Shown here piece after piece: positions 23,087 to 35,115 of a stretch of DNA of 64,000 nt. A program made the position numbers and the translations under genes. The number at the start of each line of letters is the position of its first letter. Positions within the stretch are counted from its first letter, which is position 1. The notes under the pieces are model-generated. The model had not been told where the DNA came from, ran no database searches, and saw only the letters and a program-made list of their open reading frames with translations. The stretch covers positions 186,001 through 250,000 of the forward strand of contig JAIXMQ010000037.1 in the NCBI GenBank assembly GCA_025716855.1, read 5' to 3'. Source of the stretch: Pilaira anomala. Taxonomy: Eukaryota; Mucoromycota; Mucoromycetes; Mucorales; Mucoraceae.

Positions 23087-24529
23087 TTAATCTAAATCAA
23101 ACAAATAATAGGCAAGTTGAACTACACCAATGATAATCTAATTTTTTTTGTCAATTTTGGAATTTATAATCAAGTTGTATATCAAAAGCTACTTACTGGT
23201 TGCCAAACTACCAAATAACGGACACCATCTAATAAATTAAGATAAAGTTGTTGTTGTGTATCCCATCTATGATCGAGTATATATATATATAAGTACAAGG
23301 CACTATTCCATTGTTATTTTGGTATACTTACGGATTACGCTTGAATTCCTTAAGATCGACCTTTTCCTTACTATCATAAAATAATTCGATTAGAGTGAAA
23401 TATACACATTTACCTACTAACTCTCTCTTACCAATAAGGACAGATATCTTTTTTGCCAATCATAACCCAGCCTCGAATACATTTTTCATGGAAAACGTGC
23501 TTACACGTCAATTGGTGTACAGGATCGTCAGAAAACATGGGACGTACAGCTGATTCATTGTGTAAAGCAATATGACCTGTAGAATGTGAAGTGGCATGTC
23601 CACAGACTGCACAGATATCTTCACTCAAAAATTTACTTGGTAGTCCGTCTTTGGAGTAATAACCAATTGTGGCAGCCATTCTATCGCTACAAATCTCTAC
23701 AAAATCTCTTCCTAAAACACTACGCCATATTGTCAGTCAAGCGTTAAATAATTACTTGTAAGTATATTTACCCAAAGTAAAGACCATAACTAAGTAAAAG
23801 TATACCAACTTGAATAAAATCAGGTTCAAATCCAAATATAGCTGCAACACCGAAAAATACACCAAGGATGATAAGATAACCAATTAAACCAACTACAAAT
23901 GATACATTGTAGAGCACTGTAAACCACTTATATACCATACGAGGTGTCATAGATTCTAACGGCTTTCTTGAAGCTCTATAAATGACTACATTAACAATAG
24001 GAGTGATAAAAAAAAATGAGTAAATTTTAACTAGAAAGGGAAAGAAAATTAAGTACCAAAGCCATTCAAGATTGAAAATACTAGCCAGAACATTAAGAAG
24101 CGATACCATCCAGAGTAAACTGCAAATAACATGGGGAAAAAATAAAGACCACCTAAACTGATGGCTTGATATGACCTGTAATGTTTCTTTTTCCAGTACA
24201 AGATTAAAAACTGCGAAGCGAATAAAGCAAATAACAAAATGAAAGCCATAATCTCATGCTGCGATTCGTGACCTAAAAAACATAACCATGTCAAATATGA
24301 ATTTCTAGATGATGAAATAAAAATATTTACCTTTGTGTTCCTGATTGTACTTTAATTGGTTATTGTAACTAGAGAAACATTAATGAACGGAACAACATAT
24401 TGTTTATTGTTAATGTTACTTTTCCAACTGTTGAGAAGTCAAGCGGTCAATTTGCTCATCGGTAAGAGACCCTTCTAACCAGGCAGAAGTAAAAGTTATA
24501 TCATGCTGTCTTTCATGTTCCATTTCCAT
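23087..24529 (-). CDS. RNF121/RNF175-type RING membrane protein (E3 ubiquitin ligase)
   Basis: Eight exons (24420-24529, 24331-24368, 24057-24272, 23772-23985, 23432-23719, 23332-23370, 23197-23266, 23087-23137) encode 341 residues. An acidic N-terminus leads into HESQHEIMAFILLFALFASQ, several TM helices, ASRKPLESMTPRMVYKWF, then GRDFVEICSDRMA. The RING (about 228-292) has ICAVCG, LTCKHVFHEKCIRGW and DICPYC split by an intron. It ends KEKVDLKEFKRNPW, YLVVWQPIIIGVVQ, as in RNF121, a Golgi/ER E3 implicated in membrane-protein quality control. Between the second Cys and the later RING ligands is a longer loop, also usual for this family. Yeast lacks an obvious orthologue. Confidence 0.92.
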
Positions 24530-27500
24530 TTTTACAACTATAAAAATAAATTAAAGAAGATAGAAAAACAGAAAATTTTATTTGTGTTTCAAAATAAGGC
24601 AAAAGTTTTATTTGAATGAATGTTTGAGGTGCAGCTTTAAAAGTTAAGTTTTACAGTACGTACATTACCAGGTACAGAAAGTTGCTTGTGTATCAAATAT
24701 AATCTATATTTTATGAATTTTTTTTTCGTAAAATGAATACATTTTGTAAAGGCCTACTCTTTTTCTTCTCTTTTCTTTTCTTTTTCTTTTTTTTTTTACT
24801 CACAAAGAATGTAATGTTGATTTATACCTTTCGTAAATTCTCCAAATGATATTTATTGACAACATTTTTTGTACAACAAATAAAAACAGTTGGTCAAATG
24901 AAAGTCAAATGAAATAAATAAAAGCTTGCACAGATCAAATGTTTAAATATTAGTAATGCCCTTTGAACTTATGATTAATGTTTGCTAAACCGCTTTTTTG
25001 CTTACCATAACATCCATTTTGAAAAGTTTTGCAAGTGTTTTTGTATTAAATTAAGTTTTTTCAAACAATAAGAGAATGTGATTCGTTTAGGTGGTGTTAT
25101 GTAACCATTCATCTCTTGTCCCTTTCGGACTGGCGTAGTTAGTAAATATACTCCTTTATATGTCGGATGACTCCATATAACTTGATAAAGACAAGAAGAA
25201 ACTATAGAAAAATATTGCTCATTGACAAATTTCAGCCCTAAATTTTTTCAATTACGGTTTGAAGAGTTTGATTTTTAAAGTGATATATATAACTAATGCG
25301 AAGGCAAAAAAAAAAAAGGTAGCAAGTAATGACAGGTCCGTATTTTTTAATACATTTGATCTGTATTCCTCAGATCCTTAAGTGACAACCCTTTCATTCT
25401 TAAAGAAAGGTAAAGATAATGTTACCAATGAGATGAGATGCAAACTACGTAATGTTTTGTATTCCTGTTTCTGTCTTGTTGAACTTGGGATCAGTCCTAA
25501 CTAAGAGAGACACGCTTGAATACCTTCCAGAGCTTATCGGGAGTTTGCAACATTGGACTTCTTTGAAAGTATGGTGCAAAGAAAAATATGTAAGGAGAAT
25601 TTAAAGCTGGTAATTTGCTTATAACAAAAACATCTTTCATATCGTTTATGTATTGTAAGGCTTTAGCATGGTCTTGTGATTTGCGGGCAAGTTTTGAAAA
25701 TAGAAAAAACACATGTTTGCCAGTTAACAAAAAAAAAAAAAAGATTAAAAATACACAGGGAAAGAAAAGTAATAACGATGCCAAGAAATGCCGATTATGA
25801 AACCAAAAAAGATTAAAACATTATATTATTAGAAGTTTAAAGCACACAAGCGTTGTAACATTCTATTATGATAATGCTTTAAAGACTTGGTGCTAAGTCG
25901 ATATTTTTTTTACAAAATTCTACCTTAAAATGATAACTATTGTATCCAAAAACTAACCATTAATTAAATTGTCATAATGCTATTTATAAATTTTAAAACC
26001 GGGAGTTTTTGTCAAGACAGCGTGATTCCAAATCCTACATACATATTATTAAGATTTCATACTTTTCAAGTGATTACGAGCTTACCTAAAAGTAAATATT
26101 GGTATATACCCTAGAAAGAAGCCTGAATCAACTACATCTTTAACTCACCTGATATTAAAACATGAAGGTAAAATGCTTAACGTCACGATATACAAATATT
26201 TGTGGTTGAGAAGAAGCGCTAATATCCTCTGTGATACAAAGAAGTCTTTTTATTATCATTATGGAAATCCCAGCCTTGACTTAAATAGAAAACTTATATC
26301 ATAGTTATGACATTACGGTAGCTACTAATAATTTATTGTTGATATAAATAATATAATATGAGATCATATTCTATTATACGTTTTTTCTCTAATTCCACGT
26401 GATGAGTTAAGGAGACCGTACATCTGGTATAGTATAGTTCTAAGAAAAGCTAGAAGCAATATATAGATCGTAATTGCCCCGAATACACAGTGTCAAACTC
26501 TAAGCTGAATTGAATAATATAAGTGAAGGAAAGCACCAATTTAGGTGATCTGATATTGAACTTGATTTGATTTAAATATACAAAGGATATTGCAATTGTT
26601 TCATTTTTTTGAAAGGCAATTCTTGCAAGTATTTAAATGCGTTTGTATTTGATTTTTAGTGGGAATATTTAGGTAAAGTTGTTGAGTATAAACCAATCGA
26701 CATAAATGGATACATAAGATACACCTGCCTCAGGTCTTCAATAATAGTATATATCTAATAATTTTAAATATGAACTTTTAGTTAGCATAAACGACAAGTA
26801 TTTCATGAGAAACTCTCCGGTCTTTTCAATTGACTCTGGTTGATACATACTTCAATTAAAACCCATAAAATGAGAGAAAAGCTTAAGCAATGTTTTATTA
26901 AATAATTTAATATGGTAGATAGACTTATTATAGATAGTAGCTGGCTCAATCTTGCAATGAACGGAAATATGAATTCTTAAGGACATGAGTATTAACAATA
27001 TCGCGAAAAGTAACTACTTATTATTATTATTTATAAACCAGAATGTATAAACCATAAGAAAAGCTCAATTGCCTGCGAATACTATATAAGTTCCAAGTAG
27101 AAAACGTATATATACATGAGATTCGAGCTGAAAGAGATTACGGTTCTAGTTATTAAAAACTGTGTAAATAATTGGTATTTGACATTTATTTATAAAATAC
27201 TTCCTCATAAAATACCAATCCTGATATTGATTTAAAGATCTGTAGTAATGTCTCTGTTTTCCTGAGGATTAAGTTTTTTGTTTTTACTATTAACAATGGC
27301 ATTATTACTTTATCGTTTGAAGGCTTTATACAAAATTGATTTTATCTCTCAACATTACAGTCATTCTAGATCTTTGTGTTACAGAAGTATCTTTTCTTCT
27401 TTTTGCCAACATACGTTTAAATCAAGAGAGTTTATTTTAATCAAATGAATGCATTTTCTAACAAAACCAGAGTCTGTGATACGATTACAGTGGAACTGTG

Positions 27501-28778
27501 CTTTTTTTTTTGACATCTGTAAGCGGAGTTGCTCATGCTGATGTGCTGCTACCAAACGAGAAATTTAAAAACCTTCTGATCGGTTACTTTTGAGTTTTTG
27601 TCACTGATGTTTTTGGAGATGGATATTAAATCGTGTTACGGAGGTAATTATAGATTTTTTTAAAATGAGCCTGTGCTTATTAATTTTAAAAAACGTGTAT
27701 GTAACATTATGAAAAGTTAGTCTCACGATGTAGTAATTGACGTATTATATTATTTATTGAAGAGAGTGTGTGTATATAATAAAGAAAATCTATTAAGAAG
27801 CACCACCGGTTTAAGCTACATAACTATAGCTCATTTAACCCTGTCACTTAGCTGCAAATACTATGTAGAACTAAGTCAATTGCTATGATAAGATTACAAT
27901 TATGGTATATAGTTAAAGCAAAACGATTGGATCTAATAATCTGTGATTTAAGAATGACTAGCAATCGTATGTTTATCCTTTTTATGGTTCGATGGCTTAT
28001 ATATACTTTAAAATGGAATTTTCAGTAACAATCCAGCTATTATAAGCTTTCAGGAGTAATGACAATCTAAATTAAAATTAACATAAAAACGGCCCAATCC
28101 ACGTTTTTTTTTGAAAGTTGATGACGACTGTAATTTAATATTAAGTTTTACTAAAACAGTGGTATGTGCAAAACAAAACAAAACAAAACAAAGAGCTTTT
28201 TAATGATAAAACTACCATTTTAGTCTTAACAAATCGCTTCAAAGCCGACTGTTTGAGAACTGTTATTTTATTACAGGTGACACTATTTTTCATAGATTTA
28301 ATCAGGTGATAAAACATATTATATAAATAGACACGTTGGGTGCTCTAAGTTATAAATATATGTCAATAGTCATGTGATTATATCAATGGTTTATGGTTAA
28401 ATAGATTTTATACACATATACACATACACACTATCGACAAACGTTAAGATGTCATGATTACAAAAGCGTAGATGAAACATCATAAAATTTCGGAGATCAT
28501 TATACTGATCGGTGCATAATCTCAACCATTTTTTTTAGAGAAACAAGTTTTGAACTTCCCATTGGTGAAAAAAGAAAGTTCCAATGTCGAAAAAAAAAAT
28601 TGTGGGAAAATAATCATACAAACAAGGCTCTTGACAAAAAAAAGTTGACTGTCATAAATAAGAACAATAAATGTCTAGACTCGGTCTGTGCGAGTATAAA
28701 TACGTGCAAAGATTTATTTTATTTTATTTTATTTTCTATTCTTCTCTACTACATTACATATACATATTAAAAATTAAA
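24530..28778. other. 4.2-kb gene-poor stretch
   Basis: No gene is supported on either strand. It is AT-rich, non-repetitive by eye, with scattered short homopolymers. A 95-codon minus-strand frame at 25497-25784 has a passage (KSQDHAKALQYINDMKDVF, SKLPALNSPYIFFFAPYFQ) that looks more protein-like than its surroundings and may be a fragment of a decayed gene. I cannot identify it. Confidence 0.4.
28695..28702 (+). promoter_or_regulatory. candidate TATA box of the TLDc gene
   Basis: A TATAAATA octamer lies 77 bp upstream of the proposed start codon of the TLDc gene. In such AT-rich DNA the match is suggestive only. Confidence 0.4.
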
Positions 28779-29732
28779 ATGTCCACAAAATTAAATTGCT
28801 CTATTTTACCTTCCTCAATATTAACACCTAGCACAATTCAATGCACTAAATTTTATAGTGATGTGCCCAAAAGAACCCCATTTTATCGTAAACAAGACTC
28901 ATATACTGCTTGTACAGAAATGAAACGATATCTACCTAAAGATCATCGACGAATTGTAAAAAGTGCTACAATGCCATTAATAAAACCCAGATGCTATAAT
29001 ACACCAACGCTATTAAATAGATCTTCTCAAACATTTCCTTGTCTTAATCGAAACTTAGCAGAAAACGTGCGAACGAGTATTTATTAAACCATTGAATGAT
29101 TTATTCAACATACTAATACAAAATTCAATTTAATAGATACAGCAATGGTTACCTTCTAGAATATCAGTTTCATCAAACTGGTCACTTGTCTACAGTTTAG
29201 ATCAACACGGTGCAAGTTTAAATACATTATATAATCGTACATCTCAAAATAGCGGCCCATGTTTGTTGGTGATACAAGATAGCAATGATGAGGTAACTAG
29301 AAAATTATGCAAAGCCTTGTAATGAATGTTTTTTTTACTGATAAACTAATTGAAACAGGTATTCGGTGCTTATTTATCTCAAGGAATTCACATAGATAAT
29401 AGCTGTTATGGCACAGGTGAATGGTTAGTGCTTATTATACTAATATATATTCATTATTATTAACGAATGCATAAATTAGCTTTCTATGGAAACAAAATAA
29501 AAAGACAAAAATGGTGATTGTTTACCCATGGACGATGGTCAATGATTATCTAGTTTATTCGAACAGTGAATTCTTTGCTGTTGGCGGTGGCCAAGGAAAA
29601 TTTGGACTATGGCTACATTCTGACCTGACACATGGCTATACTGAATCGTGTGGTACATTTAATAATCCAAGTTTAACAAAAGATCCCTCTTTCGAATGTG
29701 TAGCATTAGAAATTTGGGAGTTTCAATTCTAA
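28779..29732 (+). CDS. TLDc-domain protein (OXR1-like)
   Basis: Four exons (28779-29066, 29137-29292, 29359-29423, 29480-29732) encode 253 residues. A basic N-terminal part of about 95 residues has no recognisable domain. The TLDc domain follows: WLPSRISVSSNWSLVYSLD, HGASLNTLYNRT, VFGAYLSQGI, GTGEC-FLW across the third intron, and MVNDYLVYSNSEFFAVGGG, ending FECVALEIWEF. TLDc proteins such as Oxr1 protect against oxidative stress and bind V-ATPase; in yeast Oxr1 promotes V-ATPase disassembly. The first intron uses GTGCGA as donor, which is unusual but needed for the frame. A longer N-terminus from the ATG at 28671 is possible but reads as low-complexity Phe/Tyr. Confidence 0.88.
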
Positions 29733-29821
29733 ATAACAAAATAAAATGGCTCAAAGTTTGCGTTATTTTTTATTATTATTATCATTATTTGTTTGTTTGT
29801 AAAAGAGAAGAAACGGGGTAT

Positions 29822-30283
29822 TTAGTACAAGAAGTCTTGAGTCATATTTGATATCAACATGTTTGACTTTTCACGATTCATTTTACAACGTACGTTTGTA
29901 TTGTGTGTATGAATATTTAAATAGCGAATGGCGTTGCTCAAATCTTGTGCTAACGTTCTTTGTCTTTTGACGTAGCTATCTTCTTCTCTAATTCTCCTAC
30001 GTTTATTACTATATGTCTCTTTAAATTCGTCAATAACACTGTCTTGTTCCACTTGATTCCATACGTTTAATAAAGGCAACTTTTTACGAATGATAACCGG
30101 TGGTTCTTCTTCTTTTTGTTGGAAGTAGTGTTCAATTGATTTTTTTGAAACTCTTTTCGGTGTAATATAGTCCACAGGTTGGATAAACGCGATCGAAGGC
30201 TTAAAATCTATTGCTTTAGAAGAAGCTGAAACCTTTTCTCCTTTACGTCTTGGGGCAAACCCAAAGGCTTTAAGTGTTGACAT
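29822..30283 (-). CDS. small basic protein of unknown function with a PIP-box-like motif
   Basis: Single-exon frame of 153 residues that I do not recognise. Composition suggests a nuclear protein: many Lys/Arg, a KRRRIREED cluster near residue 95, and a KKSIEHYFQQKEEE segment around residues 48-61. KxxIxxYF resembles a PCNA-interacting (PIP) box with Lys in place of the usual Gln. A second possible short motif (STLKAFGF) sits at the very N-terminus. It is tail to tail with the TLDc gene, 89 bp between stops. The start is preceded by a 39-A run in the 5' region. The function suggestion is inference only. Confidence 0.6.
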   Translation of the reverse strand: MSTLKAFGFAPRRKGEKVSASSKAIDFKPSIAFIQPVDYITPKRVSKKSIEHYFQQKEEEPPVIIRKKLPLLNVWNQVEQDSVIDEFKETYSNKRRRIREEDSYVKRQRTLAQDLSNAIRYLNIHTHNTNVRCKMNREKSNMLISNMTQDFLY

Positions 30284-30301
30284 TTAGGAGAATTTGAATG
30301 G

Positions 30302-30347
<46 letters not shown>

Positions 30348-30762
30348 AAATCGTTTTTTACAGAATGAATTGGACTGTGCTTTTCGAAGTACTCAGAATC
30401 TTCTGGAGTTTAACTTGTAATGGCGCTATTACAAAAGCTTCAAGCAAAAATGAGAATTATTTAACAGAAGTACTACATACTCACGATTTCTAGATTTGGA
30501 ACGAACTGAATCTGTTCAGCCTGCTGGATAATATTTAATCCCAAACTTGCTCTTCTTTAGTCATCTCTTCAGTTACATACTTTTTTTTGCATACATATCC
30601 TTTTTAACTATTCAAAACCAATTTGGAATCATTAACTACATTTAAGCTATTTCCATTTCAGCACATCAAATTTATGTTTAAATCAATTTTTTTCATTTTA
30701 TTTTCGATCCATATCTTTATTTTTTATTATAAAAATTTCTAATAAAAGTGTAATCTAATTCT
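30284..30762. other. intergenic with a 39-base A run
   Basis: About 480 bp between the 3' end of the SPX fusion gene and the start of the small basic protein gene. It includes a 39-A homopolymer at 30307-30345. No gene is seen. Confidence 0.5.
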
Positions 30763-32842
30763 TTAATTATTTCCACCTAATTCTAACATGTCTTGTTCAG
30801 AATATCCAAGTAAAGTCAACACATATTTCAAACTCTTTTGATTGATTCTAGCACCAGCTTGTTCTTGAACACGTGGCTTGGCATTAAATGCAATTCCAAG
30901 ACCAGCCTTATTAAGCATCCACAAGTCATTTGCACCATCACCGACAGCAATGACTTGCTTTAATGTCAAACCCTCAGCCTGAGCAATAACTTCTAATAAT
31001 TCTGCCTTACGAAGACCGTCAACAATAGGACCAATAGTCTTACCAGTAAGAGTTAATCCATCTGGCGATACTTCGAGCTTATAAAGATAAAGATATATAA
31101 TTAATCAATCTACGTACACACATACACACAGACCCTGAATTTACCTGGTTAGCGAATGCATAATCTAATCCTAACTCTGCCTTAACATAAAGCGCCAATG
31201 GCATGAAGCCACCACTAATAACAGCTAATTTGAAACCAAGCTTTTTTAAAGCAAGACATAAGAAACGTGCACCTTCAGTAAAAGTAAGAATTTGCTTGAC
31301 ATTTTCCAGCACACCAACACTTGTTCCATTCAAGAGAGAGACGCGGCGACGTAAAGACTCCTTGAAATCAATTTCGCCATTCATAGCAGCTTCAGTAATA
31401 GCCTATCAAATAGAAAATAAGTAAAAAAAAAAGCCACATTAATACTACTATAAAACACTTACAGATACTTGATCAACAACACCTGCATATCTGGCAATTT
31501 CATCAATAACTTCTTGATAGATTAGAGTGGAATCCATATCAAATACAACAAGTCGTTTATTCTTTCTGAAAACATCATCACGCTGGAAGGCAACATCAGT
31601 ACCATGACTAGCAGATAAACCGATAAGTTCAGTACGGAGGGCACTCATATCCATGCCTCTAGGTACACTCAAACGAAGGTCAGCACAAGAGAGTTTACCG
31701 TTATCCTTATTTAACCTTATCATCTTTTCAACAGAGATACGATGTTTCAACAATAAACTAGTCCATTCACTTAAGAATGCAGAATCTAAACCATTTTGAT
31801 TCAAAATGGTGGCAGCATATTTAATACGCTCAGAATAAGGAGCTTCCTCGAGAGAGTGAGGGATATAAATGGGTTGGGAAACACGATTTTCCTTCTTCTT
31901 TTCTTTTTTCAAACTTTCTTTTTGTTCGCGAATCATTGGTTCTGTAGCTTGAGAATCAGGAATATCATAAGTCAAGGTAGCGTCCCATTTTTGAGCAGCC
32001 TCAGCTAAATCACGGAAAATTGCAACATTATCAGATTGTAAAGTAATGAGCACACCAAAAGTAACGTTATGATAAAGACGAGATAACATAAAATCATCAA
32101 TATTACAAGGGTGTTTAGCAAGGCAACCAAGAACAGCACCAACAATATCTGTTCCATGAGGACCTGATAAAGAAACCAACACTTTTTGATTTGGTACGAT
32201 AAAAGTAGGCGGTAATACGGTAGAGGGATTTAAATGTGTAGAGCGGCTTCTTACCATAATAGGAGATGTTGGAGACAAGGTTGCAATAGCAGCGTTACTA
32301 TCTGAGTGTTGTTCGTTTAATTTATTCATGACAGTTTTCTTTAAACCTGTCAAGTCTTCAGCTTTAACTAAAGGTAACTGAGCAACGCGTTGTAAGTAAG
32401 GTTCAGATAAGGAAAGACCTGAATGACGGTCATTCTTCTTCAAAATCTTTGTAATTCCAGAGTAATTAAGAAAGACAAACCTTTCGAGTGTGATAATTTT
32501 TTTCAGCAGTTCAGTTGTTGCTTCAGAAGAGTTATCGCTGACAACTTTTGGTGCCTCAGCAACGAGTTTTTGAGACTCTGCCTCGAAAAATTTAGTGGCC
32601 TTCTCAACTTGTTCGTCTAAGCTTTCAATAAACAAAACTTCGCATTTTTGTAACTGACCAAGACGCTCAGATACAAGTTGAGCAAAAGGCTTTTGTTGTT
32701 GTTGTAAGTTTTCGAGCTTTATAGAGTTTGGATAAATTCGTTCCTTTAATAGAGTCTTGAGCTTGTTGTATTCAATACAGTTGTTGGCATAATCTGTAGG
32801 TAAATAAGATTTACGCTCCTCCAAGTAGTTTCCAAATTTCAT
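30763..32842 (-). CDS. SPX-ACT-phosphoserine phosphatase fusion protein
   Basis: Three exons (31463-32842, 31145-31402, 30763-31077) encode 650 residues. Residues 1-145 form an SPX domain: MKFGNYLEER, CIEYNKLKTLLK, a coiled helical middle, LERFVFLNYSGITKILKKND with the Lys pair at 135-136 that in other SPX domains helps bind inositol pyrophosphates. Residues about 219-300 are an ACT domain (VLVSLSGPHGTDIVGAVLG). From about 386 the sequence follows bacterial-type SerB: a second ACT-like strand set, then the HAD core with DMDST (nucleophile D435), SGGF and GDGANDLWML. SerB makes L-serine from phosphoserine, releasing phosphate. The fused SPX suggests control by phosphate or inositol pyrophosphate status. 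The whole SPX-ACT-HAD start is one uninterrupted exon. I know of no characterised protein with this arrangement. Confidence 0.93.
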
Positions 32843-33456
32843 ATCTTTGTACTGATAAAGAGAAGAAAGATAAGTACAGAGTAATCGCGAATAGATCCAA
32901 ACAGGGAAACAAAATTCCAACAGTCCCAATGACTCAGATTTACAAATACTTTTACAGATAAAAGATGCGGAAATCAAATACTTTATTGGCCTGATAACCA
33001 CTTCAATAAATTTTTTTAGAGTAGCGTCTATGAAAGCAGTGTATGATTAAAGGAGGGATTAGTCAAGTGGCACGTAGAGAATAGAAGCATTTTTTTTCGT
33101 CTTTTTACTTTGGTAAATGTATATATAAAATATATATCAAATCTTTAGCAAATATTTAGTCTGATAGATATATGATCCTTATACCTTTATCGCCAAGTTA
33201 CAAATAGCTTTTTTTTTGTCGTCGTAGAGAAAAGTTTAATGTGTAGTTTACATAAAAAGTGACTCGAGAATATTTTGCATACATATTATTTTTGTATATT
33301 CGCTTCAAAATCCAAGTTATTCTTACTACTAAGCAAAGATCTAATTACACAGTAAACAAAATTAACCAAATAATATGTACATAACAATTAAAAAAAAATA
33401 AAAGAGAACAGTTGAAACTAAATCATTCAAATCAAGCAATAAATTCCATCTATGCT

Positions 33457-33530
33457 ATGTCTGGTGCCTACAGCAAAAAAAAAGAAGTTGGTAAAACCTT
33501 ACGCTCATGGTTTGAAGATAGCTTTGCATA
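33457..33530 (+). other. short open stretch, possibly a relic
   Basis: A 24-codon plus-strand frame beginning MSGAYSKKKEVGKTLRSW is more protein-like than its surroundings. It has no splice partner that I can support and no recognised homology. Confidence 0.2.
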
Positions 33531-34531
33531 AACTTAAAATTGTGGACTCTATAGTTAGCCACACCGAAAAAACTGGACTCTTATTGTGGAAATAGTAATC
33601 TACACTGAAAAATTAACTTTTTTCCTTTGCAAAACACTTCAAACACAGACAAACAAAAGTTAATGTAAAATGGTAAAAATAGCGTTACATATATATTGAT
33701 TAATTTTATAGTTCTACATATGTTACATGAAGATAAACGTATTGGTGATTTATATCATGAAGAATAGAAAGAATTGGCCGCTGATAACCCTTTTTTTCTG
33801 TCTTTAACTAATTATTTCGCAGGAATTTAAAAAAAGTTGACTAACTACACCTACCTATTCATTTATAAATAACCGCACTCAAACCTTTTGCAAAACTGTT
33901 TTTAACAGTGTGAATCTTGTTTTTCCTTATTTTCCTTTCTTTATCTTTAACCTTTTGTTATACATATCACCAAAACAAACCGCTTTCTCTCCGTGAAAAA
34001 AAAGGTAGTACCTATTTATGTAAGTCTTATTGTAATAATAAGTCGGTGACTTTAGAACTTCTTCTACACTGTAAGAGTTATATCCTAATCTATACTTATG
34101 CAAATAAAAAGCATACTTGTTTAAACCCCTAATTCTTAATCGTATTTTTTCTTCCTTCAGCCATTAATTAAATAAATTAAATTATTAGAGATATATTATT
34201 TGAGCCTTAAACATCGTAGCAAATAAAACATATCTAAAAAAGTGTTTAGTTCGTGTTTGCAATGTCAAAAGAAAAAGCGCATTTAACATAGTTAGCAAGC
34301 CGATACATATCCTGTTTGTATTTTCGACCTATTCCCCAGAATTTTGCCAAAAATCATAAAGAATGAGCGATATATAAGTCTATATACGGCCTTTAGCTTT
34401 TTATATATCGCGTCTTAATAAAGAATAAGTGTTAGAGAATATAATAATTCTAAAAGATTTCTATTGTATCACATTTTCTTATTTAGTAATGTCACAATAC
34501 AAAAATAAATACATGTGCACTATTTTTTAAA

Positions 34532-34537
34532 ACGCGT
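34532..34537. promoter_or_regulatory. ACGCGT MCB-like element upstream of the APSES gene
   Basis: The palindromic MluI cell-cycle box ACGCGT, the core site of Mbp1-type complexes, lies 50 bp before the APSES start codon. Family knowledge makes autoregulation plausible. A single hexamer is weak evidence. Confidence 0.4.
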
Positions 34538-34586
34538 TCTCCAAAGTCGACAAAAAAATTAACTGTTGTATCAAAACCAAACAGAA

Positions 34587-35073
34587 ATGTCTGATTTAAG
34601 CAAGATTTACTCTGCAGTATATTCTGGAGTTCCAGTATTCGAAATGGTAGTGAATGGAATAGCTACTATGCGTAGGAGAACAGATTCGTACATGAACGCT
34701 ACACAAATTTTAAAAGTTGCAAACATTGATAAAGGAAGACGTACAAAGATCCTTGAGAAAGAAGTATTGAGTGGTGAACATGAAAAAGTACAAGGCGGGT
34801 ATGGAAAATATCAAGGCACTTGGTAAATAGACCTGTACCCCTTCACTCTTTCTTTTTTACTAATGCTTTAATTAAATGCAGGATTCCTTTTGATAAAAGT
34901 AGAGAATTAGCAGAAAGATACGGTGTTCTTGAGGAATTAAGTCCTCTATTCAATTTCGAATTAAATAATCTTCGTACCAAAGACGGTGAAGACTCTCTGC
35001 TCACAAAAGAACAAGCTATTGCTGCTAGAAGAAAATTAAATACTGAAGCTTTGAAACAGCAACAGCAAACAAC

Positions 35074-35115
<42 letters not shown>

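Larger units (their letters stand above)
32843..34586. promoter_or_regulatory. divergent 1.7-kb intergenic region
   Basis: This gap lies between the SPX fusion gene and the APSES gene, which diverge. An upstream in-frame extension of the SPX gene to 33001 is hydrophobic and is better read as 5' UTR. A few short open stretches near 33457-33530 and 33710-33770 look like coding fragments but do not join into a gene. Otherwise AT-rich. Confidence 0.45.

Noticed and set aside
25497..25784. 95-codon minus-strand ORF as a functional gene
   Set aside because: Its N-terminal part is Phe/Leu low complexity and nothing joins to it; kept only as a possible relic in the intergenic note.
32843..33001. Upstream in-frame extension of the SPX fusion protein
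   Set aside because: MKFGNYLEER is the canonical SPX N-terminus and residues before it would disrupt the functional N-terminal helix, so the ATG at 32842 was chosen.
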